Shown here piece by piece: positions 34,366 to 42,578 of a stretch of DNA of 64,000 bases. Within the stretch, counting starts at the first letter, position 1. Each line of letters opens with the position of its first letter. Position numbers and translations under genes: made by a program. A model generated the notes under the pieces. That model made no database searches. It had not been told where the DNA came from and was given only the letters and a program-made list of their open reading frames with translations. The stretch lies in assembly GCA_041645495.1 (NCBI GenBank), contig JBAZPZ010000002.1:14974-78973 (forward strand), written 5' to 3'. The DNA is from 0-14-0-20-45-22 sp041645495 (lineage in GTDB: Bacteria > Fidelibacterota > UBA2242).

Positions 34366-35642
34366 CCATTTTTTGGATCATTATATACAATGTCTTTTTC
34401 GTTCCGTTCGCATTTTTCTTCGTCTATATATCGGGACTTTTCAACGCCAAAATGCGGATCGGCGTTTGGGGCAGAAAGCAGACTCTGATCGAAATGGCGC
34501 GATTCCGGGATAAATTTCCCCGAAAGGAATTGTACTTGATCCACTCGGCGTCGCTCGGCGAGTTCGAGCAGGCTAAACCGGTGATCCGCGGATTGAAAGC
34601 GCTTCGTCCCGACATTCTGATCGTCGCGAGTTTCACGTCCCCCAGCGGATATACCAACGCCGTTCGGATGAAGGAAGTCGATTTGTTCATGTATCTTCCA
34701 TTCGACACGTTTTTCCGCACGCGGGGATTCATTCAGAGACTGAAGCCGAAGAAGATCATCTTTGTCACCTATGAACTCTGGCCGAATCTGATCCTGAACG
34801 CCCAGCGCCATCACGTCAAAACCTATCTCATTTCCGCCAGAATCCGGGACAACAGTCTGAAATGGAAACCTATTGCGCGCACGTTTTTCAGCGATCTATA
34901 CCGCTCGCTGGATTACATTTATGCGATTTCGGACATTCACAAAGAGTCGGTTCTCAAACTCATCGGAACGGTTCCTATCAAGGTGCTGACGCTCGGCGAT
35001 ACGCGATACGATCAAGTGATCCATCGCGCCCATGAAAAAGTCGCCGCAGTTGTGAGCCGGCTTTTCGAGGACGGATTCGTTTTTATCATCGGGAGCATCT
35101 GGCCGCAGGACGCCAAACAACTGATGCCGGCCGTTTACCAATGTATAAAAGAATTCGATACCCTTCGGGTCATTGTTGCGCCACACGAACCGAACGAATA
35201 CGCGCTGGAAACGCTGGAAGAGGGTTTTTCGGAAAATGGAATTTTGACGCGCCGGCTCTCGGTTTTGGCGGAAAAATGCTCGGAAATCCGTGCGATTCTC
35301 GTCGATAAAGTTGGAATCCTGGCGGAACTTTATCATCAGTCGGATTTGGCGTTTGTCGGCGGAAGTTTCCGCGGTTCGATCCATAACGTCATGGAACCGG
35401 CCGTCGCCGGAATTCCGGTGCTATTCGGGCCGACGTATCACAATTCCAGCGAAGCGGAATTACTTATCCGGGAAGGCGGCGGATTCTGTTGCGAGAACAG
35501 CGAATGTCTCTACCGTGAAATCCGGCGAATGCTGACCGACGCGGAAGCATATCGCCGGGCCGCGGATTCCGCGAGACAGGTAATTTTGAAGAATCTCGGC
35601 GCAGGCGCACGAACGGTTCGGGAGATACTGGAGTCCGATTGA
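34362..35642 (+). CDS. waaA: 3-deoxy-D-manno-octulosonic acid transferase
   Basis: Adds Kdo to lipid IVA. The protein has an N-terminal membrane anchor (IFWIIIYNVFFVPFAFFFVYI), the IHSASLGEFEQAKPVIRGL motif, ASFTSPSGY, TYELWPNLI, SARI and the C-terminal GT30/GT-B half with FVGGSF and MEPAVAGIPVLFGP. 426 residues, normal. The GTG start at 34362 overlaps the previous stop. Its presence is direct evidence for a Gram-negative envelope with Kdo-containing lipopolysaccharide. Confidence 0.94.
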   Translation: MTIFWIIIYNVFFVPFAFFFVYISGLFNAKMRIGVWGRKQTLIEMARFRDKFPRKELYLIHSASLGEFEQAKPVIRGLKALRPDILIVASFTSPSGYTNAVRMKEVDLFMYLPFDTFFRTRGFIQRLKPKKIIFVTYELWPNLILNAQRHHVKTYLISARIRDNSLKWKPIARTFFSDLYRSLDYIYAISDIHKESVLKLIGTVPIKVLTLGDTRYDQVIHRAHEKVAAVVSRLFEDGFVFIIGSIWPQDAKQLMPAVYQCIKEFDTLRVIVAPHEPNEYALETLEEGFSENGILTRRLSVLAEKCSEIRAILVDKVGILAELYHQSDLAFVGGSFRGSIHNVMEPAVAGIPVLFGPTYHNSSEAELLIREGGGFCCENSECLYREIRRMLTDAEAYRRAADSARQVILKNLGAGARTVREILESD

Positions 35643-36289
35643 GCATTCGATTTGTTGACGTCTCGTTTTCCTATGCGAAAAAGCCCGTCTTTTCCTGTCT
35701 GAATCTGGAAATTCCCGAGAAAGAATGGATCGCCATAACCGGTAATTGCGGGACGGGAAAAAGCACGCTGGCCAAGTTGATCGCGGGTATTCTGAGGCCG
35801 GATTCCGGGCGCATCGAATTTCCACAGGCGCCGACCGGTGAAGTTCCGAATTTCGGATACCTTTTTCAAAATCCCGAAGATCAGTTCGTTCATTTTTTCA
35901 TCGAGCGGGAAATTGCTTTTAATCTCGAAAATTGGAATCATCCGATCGAACTGATGACACAGAAAGTGCTGGAAAATCTGGAAAAAATCGGACTTTTGGA
36001 TCGCCGGAAAGATTCGCCCAATCGATTGTCCGGTGGCGAAAAACAGCGATTGGCGCTGACAGGAACGATGATTTCCGAGCCGAATTATCTCATTTTGGAC
36101 GAACCGTCGTCTTATTTGGACATCATTGCACAAAACGAATTGATCCGGCAGGTTGAGACGCACCATGCGAACGGCGTCGGCATTTTCTGGATCACGCAGA
36201 ACGAACAAGAAAAGGCGCTCTCCGAATTCTGCATCGAGGTCGCGGACGGAAATGCAATCGGCTATCCGACGAAAGGTTCATGTTTATGA
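35639..36289 (+). CDS. ECF-type ABC transporter ATPase, first of two
   Basis: 216 residues with Walker A GNCGTGKST (about 33-41), Q-loop LFQNPEDQF, signature LSGGEKQRLALTGTMI and Walker B YLILDEPSSYLD. The PEDQF Q-loop is typical of EcfA/CbiO ATPases of energy-coupling-factor vitamin and metal importers. TTG start at 35639 overlaps waaA's stop. No EcfT or S-component gene lies beside it. At 216 residues it is shorter than usual EcfA (about 270-280), lacking much of the C-terminal domain. Confidence 0.85.
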   Translation: MSIRFVDVSFSYAKKPVFSCLNLEIPEKEWIAITGNCGTGKSTLAKLIAGILRPDSGRIEFPQAPTGEVPNFGYLFQNPEDQFVHFFIEREIAFNLENWNHPIELMTQKVLENLEKIGLLDRRKDSPNRLSGGEKQRLALTGTMISEPNYLILDEPSSYLDIIAQNELIRQVETHHANGVGIFWITQNEQEKALSEFCIEVADGNAIGYPTKGSCL

Positions 36290-37038
36290 GCGAAAGTATC
36301 CGGATCGTTGCCAAAGACCTCGTTTGCCGATATGAGAATAACGAGTCATTTCGTCTGGAAATTCCCGATTTTACCCAGACGATCGATTCTCCCGTTGGAA
36401 TTTACGGTTTGATCGGATCCGGGAAAAGTAGCCTCGGCCAGATGATCGCCGATCTGATTCAGCCGACGAGCGGAGAAGTCAGGGCATCTTGGGAACCGAC
36501 AACGGAAAAGTCGGAGGCTCTGAAAGTCGTTTACCTGCCGCAATTTCCGGAAAAAATATTCCTGGGTTCGCGCGTCGGAGAAACGGTGGAACTCATCGCG
36601 CAAATGAATCCGTCCATTCCGGATTTTGTATCGGATATTCGGAAATTATTAAGCCGATTTTCAGTCGATTATGCGGCCATCTCGGAGCGAAACGGATATG
36701 AACTGAGCGGCGGCGAACTGCGCCGATTTGCTTTATCGTTGGGAATCGCGCGTCAACCCGATTTACTTATTCTGGACGAGCCGACCATCGGTCTGGGAAA
36801 GATCGGCAGAGCGCAGTTGACCGAGATCGCCGGCGAATTTTCGAAAAATCACGCACTGATCGTCATTTCACACGATTTCGATCTGCTGGCCGCGCTTTCG
36901 GACCAATTCTGGATCATGGAACAGGGGAGAATTGTATTTCACGGAAATATTTCGGAACTTGCGGCGGATTATTTCCAACGAGAAACAGTCGGATTAAAGT
37001 TCTTTAAGGCATTTGCAATAGTGTCAAACTCGAGATAA
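36286..37038 (+). CDS. ECF-type ABC transporter ATPase, second of two
   Basis: About 250 residues: Walker A GLIGSGKSS, a Q-loop PQFPEKIF, signature LSGGELRRFALSLGIARQ, Walker B LLILDEPTIGLG and an H-loop in VISHDFDLL. It is the probable heterodimer partner of the previous ATPase. ATG at 36286 overlaps the previous stop as ATGA and is preferred to the ATG six bases earlier. pgsA follows after two bases. The imported substrate is unknown because the membrane components are not here. Confidence 0.85.
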   Translation: MSESIRIVAKDLVCRYENNESFRLEIPDFTQTIDSPVGIYGLIGSGKSSLGQMIADLIQPTSGEVRASWEPTTEKSEALKVVYLPQFPEKIFLGSRVGETVELIAQMNPSIPDFVSDIRKLLSRFSVDYAAISERNGYELSGGELRRFALSLGIARQPDLLILDEPTIGLGKIGRAQLTEIAGEFSKNHALIVISHDFDLLAALSDQFWIMEQGRIVFHGNISELAADYFQRETVGLKFFKAFAIVSNSR

Positions 37039-37040
37039 AG

Positions 37041-37646
37041 ATGGCAAAAAGAGTATCGGTCAAAACAAAAGTCGCTCAAAAGTACGGAGAAATCAGTCCG
37101 AACCGATTAGTGACGGCGTCGAACCTGATTTCCATCACCCGCGCCCTGCTGACGTTGCCGATCATTTACTTTCTGCAAAAAGGAAACGGGACGATCGCGC
37201 TGATTTTCATTTTAACGGCGATCTTCTCCGATATGCTCGACGGCTGGCTGGCGCGGATCAGCAACGAGATTACGGACATCGGCAAGATCATCGATCCGGT
37301 CGCGGATAAGATCGTCATTTTCAGCGTCATTTTATACCTGATCTTAAAAGATATGATGCCTGCGTACTATTTCCTGTTCATGATTTTCCGTGATTTCACC
37401 ATCTCCGGTCTCGGACTTTATATGTTGAACAATTGCAACGTATCCCCGCAATCCAACAAAATGGGAAAAGTCGCCATCCTTTTCACGGCGCTTTCTGTTT
37501 TAGCGTTCATTTATCCCGATTTTTCGGGAAGCTGGACGTTCCCGTTGATGACCGTCGCGCTGGTTTTTATGTCGATTTCGTGGATTCAGTACTGCGCCTC
37601 TTTTATCAGGGTGATTCAGGCGCATCGGCGCAAGAAATCGGTCTGA
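37041..37646 (+). CDS. pgsA: CDP-diacylglycerol-glycerol-3-phosphate phosphatidyltransferase-type enzyme
   Basis: 201 residues, several transmembrane helices and the CDP-alcohol phosphotransferase motif in FSDMLDGWLARISNEITDIGKIIDPVADK (split as DGxxAR, then eight residues, GxxxDxxxD), near residues 60-90. It would make phosphatidylglycerophosphate in the inner membrane. The family also contains cardiolipin and phosphatidylinositol-type synthases, but the sequence is closest to PgsA by length and context. Nothing unusual in spacing; ftsY follows after 15 bases. Confidence 0.87.
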   Translation: MAKRVSVKTKVAQKYGEISPNRLVTASNLISITRALLTLPIIYFLQKGNGTIALIFILTAIFSDMLDGWLARISNEITDIGKIIDPVADKIVIFSVILYLILKDMMPAYYFLFMIFRDFTISGLGLYMLNNCNVSPQSNKMGKVAILFTALSVLAFIYPDFSGSWTFPLMTVALVFMSISWIQYCASFIRVIQAHRRKKSV

Positions 37647-37661
37647 AACGGATTTTCCCGA

Positions 37662-38633
37662 ATGATTCAGAAATTTTTCAACAAAATTGCCGGTAGCAAC
37701 GATCAATCCAAAGAATCGACGCCGAAAAACCGTCTGGTTGACAGCCTGGCGAAAACGGGGCGCGGGATTGCTCAGCGCCTGCCGCTGTTGGGTAAATTTT
37801 TTAGGATCGATGATGACACGCTAAGCCGGATCGAGGAGACGCTTCTCTCCGCTGACATCGGCGTCGCTCTCACCGAAGAACTCATCGAACATCTCAAAAC
37901 GATCGACAAAAAAGAATCCGCGAACCTGAAAGATATTCTAAAAGAACAACTCCTGACGCTGATCCGTCAGAACCAACCGGTCGCCATTCCTCCGACTAAA
38001 CCGTACGTCATTCTCATCGTCGGCGTGAATGGAACCGGAAAGACGACGACGATCGGAAAATTGGCGGCGATGTATCGCAGAGAAAATAAAAAAACGCTGA
38101 TCGCCGCGGCTGACACGTTTCGTGCGGCGGCTTACGAACAGCTCGAAATCTGGGCGAAACGCTCGGGCGCGGAATTCATGGGAAATCCGCAGGGAAAGGA
38201 TCCGTCGGCCATCGTTTTCGACGCCGCGAAATCAGCCATCGCTCACAATGCAGACGTTTTGTTGATCGATACCGCCGGACGCCTGCACACGAAATCTAAT
38301 TTGATGGATGAACTCGCCAAAGTCAAACGAACCATCGGAAAAATTATTCCGACCGCGCCGCACGACATCTGGCTGGTTCTCGACGCCGGAACAGGTCAAA
38401 ATGGAATCGTTCAGGTTCAGGAATTTGCTAAAGCCGTCGGCGTGACGGGATTGATTTTAACCAAACTTGACGGCACGGCGAAAGGCGGCGTCGCGCTGGC
38501 TATTCATCATCAAACCAATCTTCCGATTCGGTACATTGGCATCGGCGAAAAGATCGACGACCTCGTCGAATTCAACGCGGAAGAATTCGTATCCGCGCTT
38601 CTCGACGCCGGTTCGTCAATCAACGAGGAATGA
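37662..38633 (+). CDS. ftsY: signal recognition particle receptor FtsY
   Basis: SRP-family GTPase that docks ribosome-SRP complexes at the membrane. It has the N-domain helices, P-loop GVNGTGKTTTIGKLA (near residues 120-134), DTFRAAAYEQLEIWA, DTAGRLHTK, TKLDGTAKGG and IGIGEKIDDL. 323 residues, so the variable acidic A domain is short. The stop overlaps the rimO start (ATGA). Confidence 0.96.
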   Translation: MIQKFFNKIAGSNDQSKESTPKNRLVDSLAKTGRGIAQRLPLLGKFFRIDDDTLSRIEETLLSADIGVALTEELIEHLKTIDKKESANLKDILKEQLLTLIRQNQPVAIPPTKPYVILIVGVNGTGKTTTIGKLAAMYRRENKKTLIAAADTFRAAAYEQLEIWAKRSGAEFMGNPQGKDPSAIVFDAAKSAIAHNADVLLIDTAGRLHTKSNLMDELAKVKRTIGKIIPTAPHDIWLVLDAGTGQNGIVQVQEFAKAVGVTGLILTKLDGTAKGGVALAIHHQTNLPIRYIGIGEKIDDLVEFNAEEFVSALLDAGSSINEE

Positions 38634-39952
38634 CTGAAATTATGCAACGAACGACTTTTTCGATTATTTCGCTTGGCTGTCCGAAAAACACCGTCGATTC
38701 GGAGATGCTAAGCGGCAAATTGCAAAGTCTGGGTTGCGTTTATCGGGCAAATCCGGAAGAGGCGGAAATCGTCATCGTTAACACGTGCGGATTCATTGAA
38801 CAATCGAGAGCCGAGTCGATCGAAACGATTTTCGAGACGCTGAAGTTGAAGGAAACCGGATCGGTTCGCAAGGTTTTTGTCATGGGCTGTCTGACCCAGC
38901 GGTACGGCGATTTGCTTCGGAAGGAAATCCCGGAAGCGGACCGCATTGACGGCGTTCATTCGATCGATGCGATCGTCGAAGCGATTGCCCGGAAAAAATC
39001 GTCCTGTGCCGATGAAGAGAGCCGGGCGTTGCTGACGCCTTCTCATCTGGCGTATTTAAAAATCGCCGAAGGTTGTGATAATTCTTGCGCGTTTTGTTCC
39101 ATCCCGCTGATCCGCGGAAAACAGCAAAGTCGCGACGTAAAAAGTCTCATCAAAGAAGCGGAATATCTGCATCGGAAAGGCGTGAAGGAACTCATTTTAA
39201 TCGCGCAGGATTTGACCCGCTACGGCTCGGATTTGCCGGGTAAAGTCCGGTTGATCGTTCTGCTGGAAGAACTTTTGCAAACGGACTTATTCCCATGGGT
39301 GCGGTTGATGTACAATCATCCCGATTTCTGGCTCCCTGAACTCAACCGGCTTTTTGAAAAATATTCCGCTCTGGTTCCATACATCGACATTCCGATTCAG
39401 CATGCTTCCGACCGAATCCTGAAATTGATGAATCGCGGAAAGAATCGGGAAGAGATTCGCCACGTTTTAAAAACGATCCGAAATGAGGCGCCGCGCGTTG
39501 TGCTGAGAACCTCGGTCATGGTCGGTTTTCCTTCCGAGACGGAAGCGGATTTCAACGAATTACTGGACTTTATCGAAGAGATACGGTTCGAGCGGTTGGG
39601 TGTTTTTACTTATTCGCAGGAAGAAGGAACGTCGGCCGCGAATTTGCGCGACGACGTGCCGCACGAAGAAAAAGAACGCCGGAAAGAGATCGTCATGCGA
39701 CTGCAGTGGGATATTTCGCACGAATTTGCCCTGAATCAGGTCGGCAAGACGCTGGACGTGCTGATCGAAGAAAAAAAACCGGAAGGCTACGTGGGACGGA
39801 GTGTCTGGGACGCGCCGGAAATCGACTGTTCGGTTTTGGTGAATTCCGAAAATGTCCTGCAGATCGGCGAGATTGCAACCGTCGCGATCGACGAAGTGCA
39901 GGAATTGGATTTGATCGGGCATGTTGTCGGAAAAATCCAAGATCGGACTTGA
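38630..39952 (+). CDS. rimO: ribosomal protein S12 methylthiotransferase RimO
   Basis: Radical SAM methylthiotransferase that modifies Asp88 of protein S12. It has an N-terminal UPF0004 domain with SLGCPKNTVDSE (RimO-specific), the radical SAM motif CDNSCAFCSIPLIRG (CxxxCxxC) and a C-terminal TRAM domain (about 375-440). The RimO rather than MiaB assignment rests on the SLGCPKN start and the IRGxxxSR segment. 440 residues, normal. It overlaps ftsY by four bases. Confidence 0.95.
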   Translation: MTEIMQRTTFSIISLGCPKNTVDSEMLSGKLQSLGCVYRANPEEAEIVIVNTCGFIEQSRAESIETIFETLKLKETGSVRKVFVMGCLTQRYGDLLRKEIPEADRIDGVHSIDAIVEAIARKKSSCADEESRALLTPSHLAYLKIAEGCDNSCAFCSIPLIRGKQQSRDVKSLIKEAEYLHRKGVKELILIAQDLTRYGSDLPGKVRLIVLLEELLQTDLFPWVRLMYNHPDFWLPELNRLFEKYSALVPYIDIPIQHASDRILKLMNRGKNREEIRHVLKTIRNEAPRVVLRTSVMVGFPSETEADFNELLDFIEEIRFERLGVFTYSQEEGTSAANLRDDVPHEEKERRKEIVMRLQWDISHEFALNQVGKTLDVLIEEKKPEGYVGRSVWDAPEIDCSVLVNSENVLQIGEIATVAIDEVQELDLIGHVVGKIQDRT

Positions 39953-40053
39953 TTTTGCTGGGATGCTTCTCTAAGTTTCCTGCGGAAATTGATTTTTACC
40001 CGGAGTTCTGATTAGTTGGCTGTAACTGCAATTTTTGAATAGAAGGGAAAAGA

Positions 40054-41118
40054 ATGAAAGCGCTCATTACGGCAGGCGGACACGGCACGCGACTGCGTCC
40101 GATTACACACACGCAAAACAAACACCTGATTCCGATCGCCAATAAACCCATTTTAAACTACGCTCTCGAATATATCCGCGATGCGGGAATTACGGACGTC
40201 GGCATCATCACGAATAAAGAAGGTTCTGAAGTCAAGGACGTTTATAAAGACGGCAGTCAGATGGGGCTAAACATCACGTACATTCCGCAGGAACGTCCTT
40301 CCGGACTCGCCGATTGCGTCCGCATTGCGCAACCGTTTCTCGGCAATGAGTCTTTCGTCTTTTACCTCGGCGACAATATCATCGTCGGAGGAATCGCCCG
40401 GTTTATCGATGAGTTCCGGAAATCGGGCGCCAATTGCCATTTGGTGCTGGCGCGCGTGAAAGATCCGGAGCGTTTCGGCGTTCCCGAACTGAAGGACGGA
40501 CGGATTCTCAGCATCGAAGAAAAGCCATGTAAACCGAAAAGCGATTTTGCTGTTACCGGAATTTACATTTACGATTCAAATATTTTCGAAGCCGTCAATG
40601 CCATTTCTCCCAGCGCACGCGGCGAGCTGGAAATCTCGGATGCGCATCAGTATTTACTGGAAAAAGGATTTAAAGTGACCTATTCGGAGATCACTGGCTG
40701 GTGGAAAGACACCGGCAAGCCGGCAGATTTGCTGGAAGCGAATCGTCTGGTGCTGGACAGTTTCGAGACGCGCGTCGAAGGAACTGTCGATGCGCAAAGC
40801 AATCTCGCCGGACGTGTCGTGATCGAGCCGGGCGCCGAGATTCGCAACAGTAACGTCCGGGGACCGGCGATCATAGGAGCCGGAACGAAGATCGTCAACT
40901 CGTATGTCGGTCCGTACACTTCTATTGACAAAAACTGCGAGATCGTGAATTCCGAGATCGAATTCAGCATCGTTTCGTGCGGATGTCTGATCCGGAATCA
41001 GAAAATACGGATCGAATCGAGTTTGCTCGGAAAGGATGTTCATATCATTGACGCGGATTCCAAACCGTTCACCAATCGGTTTATCGTCGGCGACCAGAGC
41101 CAGATAGAGATTCGGTGA
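40054..41118 (+). CDS. sugar-1-phosphate nucleotidyltransferase, long RmlA type
   Basis: 354 residues. The N-terminal domain (about 1-240) has AGGHGTRLRPITHTQNKHLIPIANKPIL and the EKPCKPKSDFAVTGIYIYD motifs of glucose-1-phosphate thymidylyltransferases. The C-terminal ~110 residues form a left-handed beta-helix-like repeat (AGRVVIEPGAEIRNSNVRGP). This is the long type seen in StrD-like and archaeal enzymes rather than short RmlA. Likely reaction: dTTP plus glucose 1-phosphate to dTDP-glucose. rmlB, rmlC and rmlD are not here, so the product's use is unknown. A strong terminator follows. Confidence 0.88.
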   Translation: MKALITAGGHGTRLRPITHTQNKHLIPIANKPILNYALEYIRDAGITDVGIITNKEGSEVKDVYKDGSQMGLNITYIPQERPSGLADCVRIAQPFLGNESFVFYLGDNIIVGGIARFIDEFRKSGANCHLVLARVKDPERFGVPELKDGRILSIEEKPCKPKSDFAVTGIYIYDSNIFEAVNAISPSARGELEISDAHQYLLEKGFKVTYSEITGWWKDTGKPADLLEANRLVLDSFETRVEGTVDAQSNLAGRVVIEPGAEIRNSNVRGPAIIGAGTKIVNSYVGPYTSIDKNCEIVNSEIEFSIVSCGCLIRNQKIRIESSLLGKDVHIIDADSKPFTNRFIVGDQSQIEIR

Positions 41119-41170
41119 TGACGTTCGGAACTTCCGATCGGAAAATATTTTTCTTTTTTTAATTCACGCG

Positions 41171-41198
41171 GCGTCTGCTAAAATACAGACGCTTTTTT
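41171..41198 (+). terminator. rho-independent terminator after the RmlA-type gene
   Basis: A perfect 7-bp stem, GCGTCTG (41171-41177) and CAGACGC (41186-41192), closes an 8-base A/T-rich loop and is followed by TTTTTT. It ends only 27 bases before the deoxynucleoside kinase start, so that gene probably depends on a promoter overlapping this region or on readthrough. Confidence 0.85.
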
Positions 41199-41224
41199 AC
41201 GGAAGTTACTTGGAGAAGCGACCA

Positions 41225-41863
41225 TTGGAAGACAGGAAATATTTCATCGGTATTGCTGGAAATATCGGCGTCGGGAAAACGACGATGACGGACATCATCG
41301 CCAAGCGATTCGGTTGGCGTGTTTACTATGAATCCGTTATCGACAATCCGTATCTTGAAGATTTTTATGAGAACATGAAGCGCTGGAGTTTCAATCTTCA
41401 GGTCTATTTCCTTTCGCATCGTTTCCGGACGCATAAAGAGATGACCGATGCGCCGGGTTCAGCCATTCAGGATCGGACGATTTATGAGGACGTTGAAATT
41501 TTCGCCCGGAATCTGTACGATATGGGAAATATGAGTCAGCGCGACTGGGACAATTACCGCTCGCTCTTCGATATCATGACTTCATATCTGAAAAAACCCG
41601 ACCTGATTCTGTATCTTCGCGCGACGGTCGATACACTCATTACCCGTATCAAAAAACGCAGTCGCGATTTTGAACGGGAAATTTCACCGGAATATATTTA
41701 CATGCTGAATCTCTCTTATGAAAGATGGATTCGTGAAGAATCGAAGCGCAACCGGATTCTGATTGTCGAGACCGACAATTTTAATGTTTTCGAAGACGAA
41801 GAGAAGCTGGAAGGAATTCTTCAAAAAATCCGTGAATTTTGCCCGCCTGTGCCCAAAAAATAA
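41225..41863 (+). CDS. deoxynucleoside kinase
   Basis: About 212 residues. P-loop GIAGNIGVGKTT near the N-terminus, an ExxVxxNP-like YESVIDNPYLEDFYEN, QDRTIYEDVEIFARN with the DRS-type catalytic region, and the LID arginines in RIKKRSRDFEREI. This is the dGK/dAK/dCK family of salvage kinases. TTG 41225 is preferred over TTG 41210 because GGAG at 41212-41215 precedes it by nine bases and the P-loop then lies at the usual place. Which deoxynucleoside is used cannot be told. It supports dNTP salvage beside purN-purH. Confidence 0.88.
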   Translation: MEDRKYFIGIAGNIGVGKTTMTDIIAKRFGWRVYYESVIDNPYLEDFYENMKRWSFNLQVYFLSHRFRTHKEMTDAPGSAIQDRTIYEDVEIFARNLYDMGNMSQRDWDNYRSLFDIMTSYLKKPDLILYLRATVDTLITRIKKRSRDFEREISPEYIYMLNLSYERWIREESKRNRILIVETDNFNVFEDEEKLEGILQKIREFCPPVPKK

Positions 41864-41889
41864 TTCTTCAATATTTCTTTCCGACTCAA

Positions 41890-41918
41890 TTGCTTATCCT
41901 TATTTAAATAGATAAATT
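41890..41918 (+). promoter_or_regulatory. probable promoter of purN-purH
   Basis: TTGCTT at 41890-41895, a 17-base spacer and TAAATT at 41913-41918. Transcription would start near 41925, about 30 bases before the purN start. I see no riboswitch-like fold in this short leader. Confidence 0.45.
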
Positions 41919-41954
41919 TGCGTGTTATTTTAACTGAGGAAGAAAACAGTCATT

Positions 41955-42578
41955 TTGAAACGTTTAGCAGTTTTTGCTTCGGGCCGCGGATCGAATTTTT
42001 CGTCAATCTTGGAACGGATTCAAAGCGGGAACATTCCAGCGAAAGTGGTTTGCGTAATCAGTGACAATCCTCAGCCGCCGGTTTTTTCCATCGCTTCGTC
42101 CGTCGGCATTCCAACGCATTGGATCAACCGAAAACAATTTTCCAACGGAAACGAATATGCCGGTTTTTTACTCTCTTTGTTGGCAAAGTATGAAACGGAT
42201 CTGGTCGTTTTGGCTGGTTTCCTGAAACTCATGCCGGCGCCGGTGGTCAACCGGTATAAAAACGCGATGATCAATATTCATCCGGCATTGTTGCCGAACT
42301 TCGGCGGGCAGGGTTATTTTGGCATGAAAGTTCATGAAGCAGTTCTTGCTTCGGGCGTCAAAACCACAGGCGTTACGGTTCATTTTGTGGACGAACGTTA
42401 TGACACCGGCTCGATCGTTTGGCAGGAAAAAGTTGACGTCCGGGCAGGCGATACGCCGGAATCGCTGGCTCACCGCGTGCTTGCGGTAGAACATCGGATC
42501 TATCCGATGGTGATCAAGGCTTTTTGCGAAGGACGAATCAAACATTTAAACGGAAGGATCGAAATCGAGAATGAATGA
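41955..42578 (+). CDS. purN: phosphoribosylglycinamide formyltransferase
   Basis: Third step of purine synthesis: formylates GAR with 10-formyl-THF. The sequence has LAVFASGRGSNFSSIL (phosphate loop), AGFLKLMPAPVV, the catalytic NIHPALLPNFGG with Asn-His and a downstream Asp in TGVTVHFVDERYDTGSI. 207 residues, normal. TTG start at 41955, with GAGGAAG about 12 bases upstream. Overlaps purH by eight bases, forming a purNH operon. Confidence 0.95.
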   Translation: MKRLAVFASGRGSNFSSILERIQSGNIPAKVVCVISDNPQPPVFSIASSVGIPTHWINRKQFSNGNEYAGFLLSLLAKYETDLVVLAGFLKLMPAPVVNRYKNAMINIHPALLPNFGGQGYFGMKVHEAVLASGVKTTGVTVHFVDERYDTGSIVWQEKVDVRAGDTPESLAHRVLAVEHRIYPMVIKAFCEGRIKHLNGRIEIENE

